The notes: generated from the sequence alone by a model not told the origin. A DNA stretch of 64,000 bases from Streptomyces xantholiticus (GCF_014651015.1 NZ_BMWB01000008.1:1-64000), one strand, 5' to 3'; shown: positions 17,068-26,026, counted from the first letter of the stretch. Program-made: numbers and translations.

Positions 17068-17559
17068 CGCGCCCCCCGCACGCTGCGCGGGGCCTTTCCC
17101 CCGCCCCGCCGCCGGCGGGCCCGCCCGCCGCGGCACTGGGCTGACGCGGTGCCGGGCTGACGCGGTGCCGGGCTGACGCGCCGCCACGCCGCCGGGGCCT
17201 TTCCACCGCCCCGCCCCTTCGACTGCGGTTCCGCCGCGTGGCGCGGGGCGCCCCCAGCCCCCTACCGCGCTCCGTGTGGTGTCCGCGGCCCGGAGGGCTG
17301 GATTTCGCTGCGTGAACATCGGCCCCGACTCGGGGCACTCCCCTGCACCTGGCGGCGTGGGAGGCACGCCCGCCCACGGCGGGCCGGGCCGCAGGGCGAA
17401 TGCGAGGCGTGGTGGTCCGGGTGGGGTCCCCAGGGCCGCCAGGCCCGGGGAAGGAGCCCCGTGGAAGCGTCCGGGGCGGAGCCCCACCACGCGCTGTGGC
17501 CGTAAATGCGGCTACAGCGGAGAGGGGCTGGGCTGGAGAATCGGTCCCGCAGCGGAGCG
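17068..17559. other. Intergenic region with a duplicated gene end
   Basis: No gene is supported in these roughly 490 bases between the POLYST and LysE genes. The last bases of the POLYST gene (GCGGCACTGGGCTGACGCG) recur at 17130-17148, and a 16-bp unit is then tandemly repeated (see 17138). The rest is GC-rich with short G/C inverted repeats. Confidence 0.5.
17138..17180 (+). repeat. 16-bp tandem repeat, 2.7 copies
   Basis: GGGCTGACGCGGTGCC occurs at 17138-17153 and 17154-17169 and partially at 17170-17180. The unit resembles the stop region of the upstream POLYST gene, so it probably arose by slippage of a duplicated gene end. Confidence 0.8.
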
Positions 17560-18207
17560 TTACGTCCCGCTCAGCGACAGCTTCACCGCGAAGCCCAGGA
17601 ACAGCGCGCCCGCCGCCGACGTCGCCCCCGCCGACAGCCGCCTCCGGCGGCGGAACGCGGCTGCGAGGTGCGTGCCCATGAAGATCAGCAGCGTCAGGTA
17701 GAGGACGCTCGCCGCCTGCGCCAGCGCGCCGAGCACCGTGAACGACAGGGCCGGGTATGCGTACGCCGGGTCCACGAACTGTACGAAGAAGGCGATGAAG
17801 AACAGGATCGCCTTGGGGTTGAGCAGGCTGATCACGAACGCCCGGCGGAACGGCCGCTCCCCGGTGGGGGCCTCGGAGACGACCTCTGCCACCCGCTCCC
17901 GCCGCGTGCGCCACATCGCCCGGGCCGCGCGCAGCATCCCGATCGCCAGCCAGGTCAGATAGCCGGCCCCCGCGTACTTGACGATCCCGAACAGCACGGC
18001 GTTCGCCTGGAGCAGCGAGGCCACGCCGGCGGCCGAGAGCACCATGAGGACCGTGTCGCCGCACCACACACCTGCGGCGGCCTTGTAGCCGGTGCGCACA
18101 CCGCGGCGCGCAGCCACGGACAGCACGTACAGCGAGTTCGGCCCCGGCAGCAGAATGATCAGGACGAGGCCTGCGAGATACGTCGGCAGATCGGTGACAC
18201 CCAGCAT
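17560..18207 (-). CDS. LysE/RhtB-family amino-acid exporter
   Basis: This 215-residue membrane protein has six predicted helices. The family signatures are LPGPNSLYVLS (about residue 20) and SLLNPKAILFFIAFF (about 128). LysE/RhtB proteins export amino acids or derivatives with proton exchange; the substrate is unknown here. The ATG at 18207 directly abuts an inverted repeat and lacks a ribosome site. The same frame is open upstream to a GTG (18237) and an ATG (18246) next to the mutase stop, so the start is uncertain. It follows the mutase gene on the same strand. Confidence 0.85.
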   Translation of the reverse strand: MLGVTDLPTYLAGLVLIILLPGPNSLYVLSVAARRGVRTGYKAAAGVWCGDTVLMVLSAAGVASLLQANAVLFGIVKYAGAGYLTWLAIGMLRAARAMWRTRRERVAEVVSEAPTGERPFRRAFVISLLNPKAILFFIAFFVQFVDPAYAYPALSFTVLGALAQAASVLYLTLLIFMGTHLAAAFRRRRRLSAGATSAAGALFLGFAVKLSLSGT

Positions 18208-18208
18208 G

Positions 18209-18243
18209 GGCGGAAGTGTCGCACACGGGTACGACACTCCGCC
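18209..18243 (-). terminator. Inverted repeat between mutase and LysE genes
   Basis: GGCGGAAGTGTCG (18209-18221) pairs with CGACACTCCGCC (18232-18243) with one bulge. It ends next to the LysE ATG, so it may terminate the mutase transcript or occlude LysE initiation. Confidence 0.5.
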
Positions 18244-18251
18244 CATTCGCC

Positions 18252-19832
18252 TCAGAACGCGTCGGTCGGGACGTACGTCCCCCACACCTCGCGCAGCGCG
18301 TTGCACACCTCGCCGACGGTGGCGCGCGCCTTCAGCGCGTCCTTCATCGGGTAGAGGACGTTGTCCGTGCCCTCCGCCGCCTTCTTCAACTGCGCGAGCG
18401 CCGCGTCCACGGCGGCCTGGTCGCGCTCGGCGCGCAGCTTCGCCAGCCGCTCCGCCTGCTGTGCCTCGATCGCGGGGTCGACGCGCAGCGGCTCGTACGG
18501 CTCCTCGGTGTCCAGCGTGTAGCGGTTGACGCCGACGACCACGCGCTCGCCCGAGTCGGTCTCCTGGGCGATGCGGTAGGCGCTGCGCTCGATCTCGTTC
18601 TTCTGGAAGCCCCGCTCGATGGCGTTGACCGCGCCACCGAGGTCCTCGACACGTTCCATCAGCGCGAGCGCAGCCGCTTCGACGTCGTCGGTCATCTTCT
18701 CCACGACGTACGAGCCCGCGAAGGGGTCGACGGTCGCGGTGACGTCCGTCTCGTAGGCGAGGACCTGCTGCGTGCGCAGGGCGAGGCGGGCGGACTTGTC
18801 CGTCGGCAGCGCGATGGCCTCGTCGAAGGAGTTGGTGTGCAGCGACTGCGTGCCGCCGAGAACGGCCGCGAGGCCCTGCACGGCGACCCGGACGAGGTTC
18901 ACCTCGGGCTGCTGGGCGGTGAGCTGCACGCCGGCCGTCTGCGTGTGGAAGCGCAGCATCAGCGACTTCGGGTTCTTCGCGCCGAACTCCTCCCTCATCA
19001 CCCGCGCCCAGATGCGTCGGGCCGCACGGAACTTGGCGACCTCTTCGAGGATGGTCGTCCGGGCGACGAAGAAGAAGGACAGCCGGGGCGCGAAGTCGTC
19101 GACGTCCATCCCGGCGGCGACCGCGGTACGGACGTACTCGATCCCGTCGGCGAGCGTGAACGCGATCTCCTGCGCGGGCGAGGCACCGGCCTCCGCCATG
19201 TGGTAGCCGGAGATCGAGATCGTGTTCCACTTCGGGATCTCGGCCTTGCAGTACTTGAAGATGTCCGCGATCAGCCGCAGCGACGGCTTGGGCGGGAAGA
19301 TATACGTGCCGCGGGCGATGTACTCCTTGAGCACATCGTTCTGGATGGTGCCGGTCAGCTTGTCCGCGGGCACGCCCTGCTCCTCACCGACCAATTGGTA
19401 GAGGAGGAGAAGGAGGGCGGCGGGGGCGTTGATCGTCATCGACGTGGAGACCTTGTCCAGCGGGATCCCGCCGAACAGCACCCGCATGTCGTCGATCGAG
19501 TCGATGGCGACGCCGACCTTGCCGACCTCGCCGTGCGCGATGGCGGCGTCGGAGTCGTGGCCCATCTGGGTCGGCAGGTCGAAGGCGACGGAGAGGCCCA
19601 TCGTGCCGTGGGCGATGAGCTCCTTGTAGCGGGCGTTGGACTCGACCGCAGTGCCGAAACCGGCGTACTGGCGCATCGTCCAGGGCCGGCCCGTGTACAT
19701 CGACGGGTACACACCGCGCGTGAAGGGGTACGCACCGGGCTCGCCCAGCTTCTCGGCCGGGTCCCAGCCCTCCTGGTCGGCCGGCCCGTAGACCGGCTTG
19801 ATGGGCAGTCCCGACTCGGACTCGCGCGCCAT
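18252..19832 (-). CDS. Methylmalonyl-CoA mutase-like large subunit without B12 domain
   Basis: This 526-residue protein is the TIM-barrel substrate domain of an adenosylcobalamin-dependent acyl-CoA mutase. It stops after the barrel and linker (...GTYVPTDAF), so the B12-binding domain must come from a separate small subunit not found in this window. Tyr56 in WTMRQYAGF and Arg174 in [12 protein letters not shown] match the methylmalonyl-CoA mutase type. Isobutyryl-CoA mutase has Phe and Gln at these positions (family knowledge). The ATG at 19832 has GGGAGG nine bases upstream. S. coelicolor has a similar stand-alone subunit, from memory. A role in succinyl-/methylmalonyl-CoA interconversion is likely. 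Confidence 0.88.
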   Translation of the reverse strand: MARESESGLPIKPVYGPADQEGWDPAEKLGEPGAYPFTRGVYPSMYTGRPWTMRQYAGFGTAVESNARYKELIAHGTMGLSVAFDLPTQMGHDSDAAIAHGEVGKVGVAIDSIDDMRVLFGGIPLDKVSTSMTINAPAALLLLLYQLVGEEQGVPADKLTGTIQNDVLKEYIARGTYIFPPKPSLRLIADIFKYCKAEIPKWNTISISGYHMAEAGASPAQEIAFTLADGIEYVRTAVAAGMDVDDFAPRLSFFFVARTTILEEVAKFRAARRIWARVMREEFGAKNPKSLMLRFHTQTAGVQLTAQQPEVNLVRVAVQGLAAVLGGTQSLHTNSFDEAIALPTDKSARLALRTQQVLAYETDVTATVDPFAGSYVVEKMTDDVEAAALALMERVEDLGGAVNAIERGFQKNEIERSAYRIAQETDSGERVVVGVNRYTLDTEEPYEPLRVDPAIEAQQAERLAKLRAERDQAAVDAALAQLKKAAEGTDNVLYPMKDALKARATVGEVCNALREVWGTYVPTDAF

Positions 19833-20082
19833 GTGACTGTGCCTCCCGCTGAACCTACTGACAGGTAACAAATGCTGCGACGGACTGTAGCGGCGGGCGG
19901 GCGACGGATGGAGCGCCGTGCGCTGGGACCTTGCTCACAGCCGCGCGCCCCACGACCCGCCGGACAGCCCCTCACCGTGTCACGTCTGTCCCCCAACTGT
20001 TACCCCCATGATGCCCGCGATTGCGCAACCGGGCCGGACGGGAATTTGTCTCACCAGTACACAGATACCCGTGGGGGGCGAC

Positions 20083-20967
20083 ATGTTCAGAAAAAATGCC
20101 GGGACGAGAACGCTGGCCGCTGCGGCCGCGGTGCTCGTGGCAGCAGTGACGGCCGGCTGCAAGGCGGAGGCTGCGACCGACGCACCGACCGCCGACAGCA
20201 AGCCGAGCTCGGCACCGGCGGCCTCGGCGTCGCCGACACCGTCCGCCTCGCCGTCGTCGTCCCCCTCGGAGTCGTCGTCCCCCTCGGAGTCGCAGAAGCC
20301 GTCTCCTTCGGCCTCCACGACCCAGCCCGCGCCCAAGGTGCTGATGGCCCCCGGCGCCAAGGGTGAGCAGGTACGGGAGCTGCAGGCCCGGCTGGCGCAG
20401 ATCGGCTGGTTCGACGACAAGCCGACCGGCACGTACGGACCGGTCACCACGACCTCCGTCAAGGGCTTCCAGGGCAAGCGCGGTCTGCCTGTGACGGGCA
20501 GCACGGACACCGTCACCTGGCAGCGGCTGCTGGGCATGACGACGAAGCCGACGCGTGCGGAGCTGGACGGCAAGGACGTCAACAAGCCGAAGGCGAAGCT
20601 GGATGCGCGCTGCATGACGGGCCGGGTGATGTGCATCAGCAAGACCACCCGCACCCTGTCCTGGATGATCGACGGCAAGGTGCTGTCGACGATGGACGTG
20701 CGCTTCGGGTCGCAGTACACCCCGACCCGGGAAGGCGTGTTCAACGTGGGCTGGAAGTCCCGTGACCACGTCTCGACGCTCTACGACACGCCCATGCCCT
20801 ACGCGATGTTCTTCAGCGGCGGCCAGGCCGTGCACTATTCCTCGGACTTCGCGGCCCGCGGCTACAACGGGGCCTCGCACGGCTGCGTCAACGTCAGGGA
20901 CAAGGGCGCGATCGCCGCGCTGTTCGACCAGGTGCGGACCGGCGACAAGGTCGTCGTCTACTGGTGA
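20083..20967 (+). CDS. L,D-transpeptidase lipoprotein with peptidoglycan-binding domain
   Basis: This 294-residue exported enzyme should cross-link or anchor peptidoglycan stems outside the membrane. The signal peptide ends in lipobox VTAGC (Cys26). A low-complexity Ser/Pro/Ala linker (about 35-82) holds an 18-bp tandem repeat. A PG_binding_1 domain spans about 88-151 and a YkuD catalytic domain follows, with SHGCVNVR containing the nucleophile Cys268 and His266. The ATG at 20083 follows a GGGGGG ribosome site; upstream frame has no domain character. A strong hairpin terminator lies 17 bases past the stop. Confidence 0.9.
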   Translation: MFRKNAGTRTLAAAAAVLVAAVTAGCKAEAATDAPTADSKPSSAPAASASPTPSASPSSSPSESSSPSESQKPSPSASTTQPAPKVLMAPGAKGEQVRELQARLAQIGWFDDKPTGTYGPVTTTSVKGFQGKRGLPVTGSTDTVTWQRLLGMTTKPTRAELDGKDVNKPKAKLDARCMTGRVMCISKTTRTLSWMIDGKVLSTMDVRFGSQYTPTREGVFNVGWKSRDHVSTLYDTPMPYAMFFSGGQAVHYSSDFAARGYNGASHGCVNVRDKGAIAALFDQVRTGDKVVVYW

Positions 20968-20984
20968 CGGTCCTGAGTGGGGAG

Positions 20985-21023
20985 GGCGCGGGCGGGACCG
21001 GGGGAACGTGTCCCGCCCGCGCC
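20985..21023 (+). terminator. Terminator of the L,D-transpeptidase gene
   Basis: A perfect 14-bp GC stem (20985-20998 with 21010-21023), an 11-base loop and then ATTTGCG. It lies between convergent genes and may serve both strands. Confidence 0.8.
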
Positions 21024-21076
21024 ATTTGCGCTGAGCCGTAGGTACGGGGGGAACCCCGGCTCGTTGCGCCGCCGAT

Positions 21077-21126
21077 GACCAGTCGGCTCACTATCTACTG
21101 CGCCATGGCCCGGAAAAACGTCACAC
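21077..21126 (+). repeat. 50-bp dispersed element, copy A
   Basis: By hand alignment this segment matches 31202-31251 without gaps at 42 of 50 positions. Three conserved blocks are GACCAGTCGGCTCAC, CTACTGCGCC and AAAAACGTCACAC, separated by variable bases. It lies between the two convergent genes, outside coding sequence. Function unknown. Confidence 0.65.
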
Positions 21127-21154
21127 CCTGCGCGCCTCTCGGGAAAAGCGCTGG

Positions 21155-22204
21155 TCAGAAGGGCTGTACGACCGCACTGAGGGAAAGAGCGGTGGAGGTC
21201 ACCGACGGCGTCACGGCCGCGGAAGGTGCCGGGACGAGGGACCAGGAGACCTGCGGGGTGGCGGGGGCCTGCGGAAGATCGTCGCCGCCCGCGTCGCGGT
21301 CGCCGTCACCCGAGCCGCCGGAGTCCTTGTCCCCGTCGCCGCCGTCGTTGTCGCCTTCGCCGTTGTCACCGCCGGAGCCGCCCGAGCTGTCGGCATCGCC
21401 GGCTCCGCCGTCGGCGGAGTCGCTGCCCAGCAGCTCGTCGCAGAACCGCTCAACGCGTGTAGCACCTTTGGCGGTCGCCTCCAGCGTGCGCTTGCGGTCC
21501 TCCGCGATCCGGCCGCTGCGGTAGTCGCGGCAGGCCTCGACGGTCTTGCGGTAGAGGTCGCCCTTCCTGGCGGAGCCGTCGCCGCCCTGCGTGGCTCCGC
21601 CGTCGTCGACGGGACCGCCGGGAGTGGCGTTGCCCGTATCGGTGGGTGACGGGGTGGCGCTGTCGACGGGCGGCAGGCCCGGAGGCGTGCCGGTGGCGCC
21701 GGGCGACCGGGAGTGCGAGCCGGTCCCGCCGACGCTCTGCGTCGGAGAGCCGAGCGGCCCGGGGGTCGAGGCGGCCGAGACGGAGGAGGCGGGCGTCGGA
21801 CGGTCGTCGTCGAAGGTGGGGAGCACACCGCTGCCGGCCGCGACGGCCACGCCGCCGATGGCGCAGCCCGCGAGAGCTGCCGCGATACCGAACCGCAGGG
21901 GGCGTGCGAGGCCCGTGCCTCGGCCCGGCCGGGCGTCCGGGGCGACCCGTACGGTCCCGAGCGAAGTCCCTGCCGATGCCCCGACGTCGGCCCTCGCCTT
22001 GCGGAACGCGGCCATCGCGGCCGCCTCGCCGGGCAGTTCGCCGTCGTCATACCGATAGCCGGGGTCCGTCGCGCTTTCCAGGGCGGCGAGGAGCCGTGCG
22101 GCCTCCGTGCGGGCACGTTCGTCCGCGGCCTCGACAGTCTCACCGCGCAGCAGGCGCTCCGCCGCGTCCCTGTCAAGCCACTCGTACCGCTCGTCGGCCA
22201 TCAC
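21155..22204 (-). CDS. Putative membrane anti-sigma factor
   Basis: This 349-residue protein starts with an acidic cytoplasmic region (MADERYEWLDRDAAERLLRG) resembling the sigma-binding part of ECF anti-sigma factors. One transmembrane helix follows near residues 105-127 (FGIAAALAGCAIGGVAVAAG). A long Pro/Ser/Thr/Gly-rich extracytoplasmic part then includes a Cys-containing helix region (EACRDYRSGRIAEDRKR ... ERFCDELLG) and a Gly/Asp repeat tail. Its start (GTG 22204 or ATG 22201) overlaps the sigma-factor stop, the usual coupling for sigma/anti-sigma pairs. No HxxxCxxC zinc motif is seen, so it is not a ZAS-type sensor. Function is inferred from position and topology. Confidence 0.7.
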   Translation of the reverse strand: MMADERYEWLDRDAAERLLRGETVEAADERARTEAARLLAALESATDPGYRYDDGELPGEAAAMAAFRKARADVGASAGTSLGTVRVAPDARPGRGTGLARPLRFGIAAALAGCAIGGVAVAAGSGVLPTFDDDRPTPASSVSAASTPGPLGSPTQSVGGTGSHSRSPGATGTPPGLPPVDSATPSPTDTGNATPGGPVDDGGATQGGDGSARKGDLYRKTVEACRDYRSGRIAEDRKRTLEATAKGATRVERFCDELLGSDSADGGAGDADSSGGSGGDNGEGDNDGGDGDKDSGGSGDGDRDAGGDDLPQAPATPQVSWSLVPAPSAAVTPSVTSTALSLSAVVQPF

Positions 22205-22968
22205 ATGTCCTTCTGCGTCCGCAGACGTGAATGCGTCACACCGGCGGGTGCCGTCGCTCCGGGACGCGAGTCGCGCTGGGAGGGCAGGCCACCGAGCTCC
22301 GGAGCCGTCTGCGCAGGGCCCTCCCCGCCCCGGCGTGTGGTGTCGCGGGGGCTCCCGTCAGCGCTTTCGAGCGCCGTCACGCCGTCTGCTCCCAGCAGCT
22401 CCGCGAGCCGTTTCAGGCCTCGGTGCGCCGCGGTCCGCACGGCGCCGGGCCGCTTTCCGAGCGTCTTCGCCGCGCTCTTCGCGTCGAGGCCGACGACGAC
22501 CCGCAGCACGACCGCCTCCGCCTGGTCCTGCGGCAGCTGGGCGATGAGCGCCATGGTGCTGCTGGTGGAGATGGACTCCATGGCCTCGTCGACGGTGTCG
22601 GAGTCTGCGGGCCTGCCGGTCAGTTCCGTCTCGTCACCGCCGACGGCGGGACGGCGGCCCCGCATCCGTATGTGATCCAGAGCACGGTTCCGGGCGATCC
22701 GCGCGGCCCAGCCGCGGAACCTGTCGGCGTCCCCGCTGAATCGGTCGAGGTCCCGGGCGATCTGCAGCCACGCCTCCGATGTGACGTCCTCGGCGTCGGC
22801 ATCGCCGACCAGAGTGCGCACATAGCCGATCAGCCGCGGATGCACCGCGCGGTACACAGCACGGAAGGCGTCCTCGCCCCCGCCCTGAGCCGCGAGCACG
22901 GCGGCGGTCAGCTCCGCGTCGTCCCCCAGCACTACCTCAACCTGTCGTTCCGAACCGCAGCTGGTCAT
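22201..22968 (-). CDS. ECF-type RNA polymerase sigma factor
   Basis: This 255-residue protein contains sigma region 2 (YRAVHPRLIGYVRTLVGDADAEDVTSEAWLQ) and region 4 (LPQDQAEAVVLRVVVGLDAKSAAKTLGKRPGAVRTAAHRGLKRL). A linker lies between them. A C-terminal extension of roughly 50 residues (...GEGPAQTAPEL...) is uncommon in small ECFs. The ATG at 22968 (preceded by GTG) is chosen because residues before it lack family character; no clear ribosome site is visible. It directs core polymerase to a specific promoter set and is presumably held by the anti-sigma factor encoded in overlap. Two cell-wall L,D-transpeptidase genes flank the pair, which hints at envelope control. Confidence 0.85.
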   Translation of the reverse strand: MTSCGSERQVEVVLGDDAELTAAVLAAQGGGEDAFRAVYRAVHPRLIGYVRTLVGDADAEDVTSEAWLQIARDLDRFSGDADRFRGWAARIARNRALDHIRMRGRRPAVGGDETELTGRPADSDTVDEAMESISTSSTMALIAQLPQDQAEAVVLRVVVGLDAKSAAKTLGKRPGAVRTAAHRGLKRLAELLGADGVTALESADGSPRDTTRRGGEGPAQTAPELGGLPSQRDSRPGATAPAGVTHSRLRTQKDM

Positions 22969-23133
22969 CACTGCCGCGTCACCGTACGCGAACCAGCACG
23001 CTACGTTGTTTCCCGGCCCCGCGTCCACGCCTTGTACAAGTTGCAACGACTCTGCCACTCAGCGCGGTGTGACAGAAACAGCACTCTCGGCGCTGAGGGT
23101 AGTACGGGGTGCCACTGCACCCCCACACGAACG

Positions 23134-23175
23134 ACGACCGGGGCCTCTCCTGTGGGGGGTGGCGGCCCCGGTCGT
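23134..23175 (-). terminator. Terminator of the second L,D-transpeptidase gene
   Basis: A perfect 12-bp stem, ACGACCGGGGCC with GGCCCCGGTCGT, and an 18-base loop lie 36 bases past the stop. It isolates the sigma-factor gene downstream. Confidence 0.7.
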
Positions 23176-23211
23176 CCTTCATGTCCGGGCCGGTCGGTCC
23201 GGCGGGGGCCG

Positions 23212-24153
23212 TCAGCCGATCGCGATGCGCGGATGTGCGGAGGGCTGGACCCAGCCCATGAACCTCTCCATCGTCGCCCGCGGCACGGAGACGCAGCCCG
23301 CGGTCGCACCGCTGCCGTTGACGTGCAAGAAGATCCCCGCGCCGCGGCCGGGCACGGCGGGCCAGCGGTTGAAGTTGATGACGAGCGCCTTGGCGTACTG
23401 CGTCGGATAGTTGATCAGGTGCTCGCTGCCGCGGTCCCCGGACTCGGTGAGCGGGAAGTCCGCGCCCTCCTCGGTGTGCATCTGGTTGTAGAACTTCGAC
23501 TCGGGGTCCTGGACCCACCAGTGGCTGTCGTTGACCTTCGTATACGGCATGGCGGTGCCGCTGGACTCCACACCGAAGCCCTCGGTGATCGTGTACGTGC
23601 CGGACGGCGTGGTGTACGTGCTCTGCTTGCGCGTCGAACCGGGGACGACGCCGTTCGACCCGACGCGGCCGGCAGTCGTGGAGAACTGCGCCTTCCAGCC
23701 GGAGGAGCCCTTCTGCCAGGCGGTGACGGTGGCGTACGAGCCGCTGGCCTTGACGGTGATGACCTGGGTGGCGTTGCCGACCTCGACCGGCACGGGGAAG
23801 TCCGGCGCGGCGGCCGGCGCGGCCGACTGCTGCGATCCGCCGCTCCCGCTGCCACTGCCCGAACCGCCGCTGCCGGACGCGCCGGTGGCGGTAGTCCCGG
23901 GGGACGCGCCACCGGACGCCTTGGCGGAGGCCGAGGCGGAGACGGACGGGGACGCGGAGGCGGACGCCGATGCCGAGGCGGAGGGGCTCGGCGTCGTGGA
24001 CGAACCGGACTGGTCCCCGGCCTCGCTCACCGCCCCGGGCGAGACGGACGCGGCGGCGTCGGCCGACTCCTCGCCTCCTCCACAGGCCGACACGAGCGAC
24101 ATCGCACCGACCACGGCCAGCACGGGCGAGAACTTACGGGAAGAGCGCAGCAC
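23212..24153 (-). CDS. L,D-transpeptidase-family lipoprotein
   Basis: This 313-residue exported protein has lipobox LVSAC (Cys24) and a long Ser/Ala/Gly low-complexity linker (about 45-110). Its C-terminal YkuD-like domain has GIFLHVNG and ATAGCVSV, with the likely nucleophile Cys287. Unlike the gene at 20083 it has no PG_binding_1 domain. It should act on peptidoglycan or a similar amide outside the membrane. The GTG start at 24153 has AAGGA eight bases upstream. A hairpin terminator follows, and the ECF sigma factor lies directly downstream on the same strand. Confidence 0.88.
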   Translation of the reverse strand: MLRSSRKFSPVLAVVGAMSLVSACGGGEESADAAASVSPGAVSEAGDQSGSSTTPSPSASASASASASPSVSASASAKASGGASPGTTATGASGSGGSGSGSGSGGSQQSAAPAAAPDFPVPVEVGNATQVITVKASGSYATVTAWQKGSSGWKAQFSTTAGRVGSNGVVPGSTRKQSTYTTPSGTYTITEGFGVESSGTAMPYTKVNDSHWWVQDPESKFYNQMHTEEGADFPLTESGDRGSEHLINYPTQYAKALVINFNRWPAVPGRGAGIFLHVNGSGATAGCVSVPRATMERFMGWVQPSAHPRIAIG

Positions 24154-24295
24154 AGGAAGATCCTTGGCTCGACGGAACGGCGCGGCGGGAAGGGCCGCGC
24201 TGAGGCGGGCAGGTTATACATCGCCGCATCGGCCGAAATCCAGGCGCAGGACATAGCGGACAGGGGTGGGCTGACCGGGTGTCAGCGGTGGCGGA

Positions 24296-24301
24296 TACGG
24301 T
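24296..24301 (+). promoter_or_regulatory. -10 box of the leaderless YfbM-like gene
   Basis: TACGGT sits exactly seven bases before the ATG at 24309, and no ribosome site is present. Confidence 0.45.
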
Positions 24302-24308
24302 CCGGGCC

Positions 24309-24815
24309 ATGAGCTTCCATATGCACCTGCGTGCTGTACAGGAGTCCACGATCGAGGGTTCCGACCATGCCCGGCTGGTGGATTTCATGGCCGCGGCCTG
24401 GGACTGGGACGTCCGGCGGGCCGAGCACTCCTCGGGTGTCGCGTACTCCATCGAGAAGGACTTCGCCTCGGTGAACGACCTCTGCGCGGCGGGCGCGGCG
24501 CTGCCCGAGGGGTTCGACGGGGCGTGGGAACTTCCGGTCTTCGGCGGGCGCGTCTTCCACGACCCGGCGAGCCCGGAGGCACCGTTCGCCGTCCTGGACC
24601 CGGCCGGCACGGTGTGCGCGGCCGCCTTCCTCACGGCCGTGCCGTTCGACACGCTCTGGGACGTGGCCGGTGCGAAGCTCCGGGACGGGTTCGGCCCCGG
24701 CTGGGACGCCGACGAGATCAAGGGAACGTACGCCGGGTACCACACCGGCCTGCGCATCTTCTACGAACGCGCCGCGGCGTCAGGCCACGCGGTGGTCAAG
24801 GCGTTCTGGTACTGA
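24309..24815 (+). CDS. YfbM-like DUF1877 family protein
   Basis: This 168-residue cytoplasmic protein starts MSFHMHLRAV and contains YSIEKDFASVNDL, ELPVFGGRVF and a closing FYERAAASGHAVVKAFWY. The pattern is typical of the YfbM/DUF1877 fold, whose biochemical role is not established. The ATG at 24309 is preferred over 24279 because family similarity begins there and a -10 box precedes it by seven bases. It is a single-gene unit between the L,D-transpeptidase and a gap. Confidence 0.8.
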   Translation: MSFHMHLRAVQESTIEGSDHARLVDFMAAAWDWDVRRAEHSSGVAYSIEKDFASVNDLCAAGAALPEGFDGAWELPVFGGRVFHDPASPEAPFAVLDPAGTVCAAAFLTAVPFDTLWDVAGAKLRDGFGPGWDADEIKGTYAGYHTGLRIFYERAAASGHAVVKAFWY

Positions 24816-25131
24816 GGCGCCGACAATGACGGCACGCACCGCAGGAGGGGGCGCGGGCAGGGGCGGGGGCGCGGGCAGGGCGCGGGCGACCGTCAGGATG
24901 CGGCCCCCAGGGGCGGTGCGCCGACCACCGGCGCCGCGCAGATCAGCGGGAACGGGATGTACGCGTACCGGCGCCGGGGAAATCCGTCGGCGGCCGCACG
25001 ATCGGAGACCACCGGTACGGTTCACCGCATGACACACGAGTGCGACCTGGGCGGGTCGTCGGCGGCCGGCGTCGAGGACCGGCAGGCGGCCTGAACGGCT
25101 GAGCGGCAGCCGTTGGTCGGATCGTTCGTCT
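24816..25131. other. Intergenic region, no supported gene
   Basis: These 316 bases hold G-rich tracts and one 21-codon open frame (25029-25094). That frame starts MTHECDLGGSSAAG and is preceded by TACGGT plus seven bases, the same spacing as other leaderless starts here. It is too short to call with confidence. Nothing else was recognised. Confidence 0.4.
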
Positions 25132-26025
25132 TCACCACAGACGTGCAGTAGCCGGCCCCGGGGGCGGGGCGGGCGCCGGCAGTACGACGGCCGTCGTGGG
25201 AAGGGCGTCCCCGTCACGGGCGGTCAGCACGCTGAAGCCCGCGTCCGGGAAGACCAGTTCCGCTTCCCGGTCCAGCACCCGCAGCCCCGCTTCCGTAGCC
25301 TGCGCCCGTACGTCCCACCGCGGGCGCCCCAGCAGCGGCACGCCGTCGTGGCCGACGGACGTACGCCCCGTGAAGGCGATCCGTACGACGGTCTCGTCCG
25401 CGGCGTACGACAACACCACGCCGGAGAAGAACGTGTCCTGCCAGGCAGCACCGAACTCCGGGACGGAGCCGATGCCGGGGCCGAGCAACCCCCGCATGGC
25501 GCTGCGGCCCGCGCCCAGCCGCACCGGGCCGATGCCCCGGTGTGGAAGCACCACCGCTTCTCCCGGGCCCGACCGCCCCTCAGGTCCCTCGAAGAACTCG
25601 AAGGCGTCGAGCGTCGTGGGCACCCCACAGAACCGCACGCTCTCGAACCCGTCCGTATCCCGGGCCGTCCCTCCCAGAGTGACGCCCAGGGCGGGCAGCG
25701 CCCACCCGATGCTCCCTGCTTCCTCCTCGGCCACCACCTCGTGCCCGGCGTCGCGGAGTTCGCCGACGACCTCGTCCTCGGGCCGCCCGAGCAGCCGCAC
25801 CCCGTGCAGGGTGACGGGGCCGGGCGAGGCGATCTCGATCGCGTGCAGCAGGTCGGCGCCGTCGTACTCGAGGAAGACGCAGGACTCGTCGGCGTACATG
25901 TCCGTCAGGGGCGCGTCGGCGCCCCGCCGGAACGCGGAGTCGGGCTCTCCGCGCACGGCCCGCACCGAGGCGCGGGACTGCCCGAAGGCCGCACCGGCCA
26001 CGCCGGTGAGGGGAACGATCTCCAT
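25132..26025 (-). CDS. Conserved hypothetical protein with an internal duplication
   Basis: I do not recognise a named family in these 297 residues. Two similar halves are visible. In the first, a FGQSRASVRAVRG segment is followed by VFLEYDGADLLHAIEI and GVRLLGRPEDEV. In the second, LGAGRSAMRGLLG is followed by VVLSYAADETVVRIAF and GVPLLGRPRWDV. The protein is acidic with no signal peptide, so probably cytoplasmic. Its ATG lies one base after the stop of the lipoprotein gene, so the two form an operon. The C-terminus is a Pro/Ala tail. Confidence 0.75.
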   Translation of the reverse strand: MEIVPLTGVAGAAFGQSRASVRAVRGEPDSAFRRGADAPLTDMYADESCVFLEYDGADLLHAIEIASPGPVTLHGVRLLGRPEDEVVGELRDAGHEVVAEEEAGSIGWALPALGVTLGGTARDTDGFESVRFCGVPTTLDAFEFFEGPEGRSGPGEAVVLPHRGIGPVRLGAGRSAMRGLLGPGIGSVPEFGAAWQDTFFSGVVLSYAADETVVRIAFTGRTSVGHDGVPLLGRPRWDVRAQATEAGLRVLDREAELVFPDAGFSVLTARDGDALPTTAVVLPAPAPPPGPATARLW

Positions 26026-26026
26026 G

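Noticed and set aside
17560..19230. 556-codon minus-strand frame spanning LysE and part of the mutase
   Set aside because: Only the last part (LysE) has family character; the rest is an out-of-frame reading of the mutase gene.
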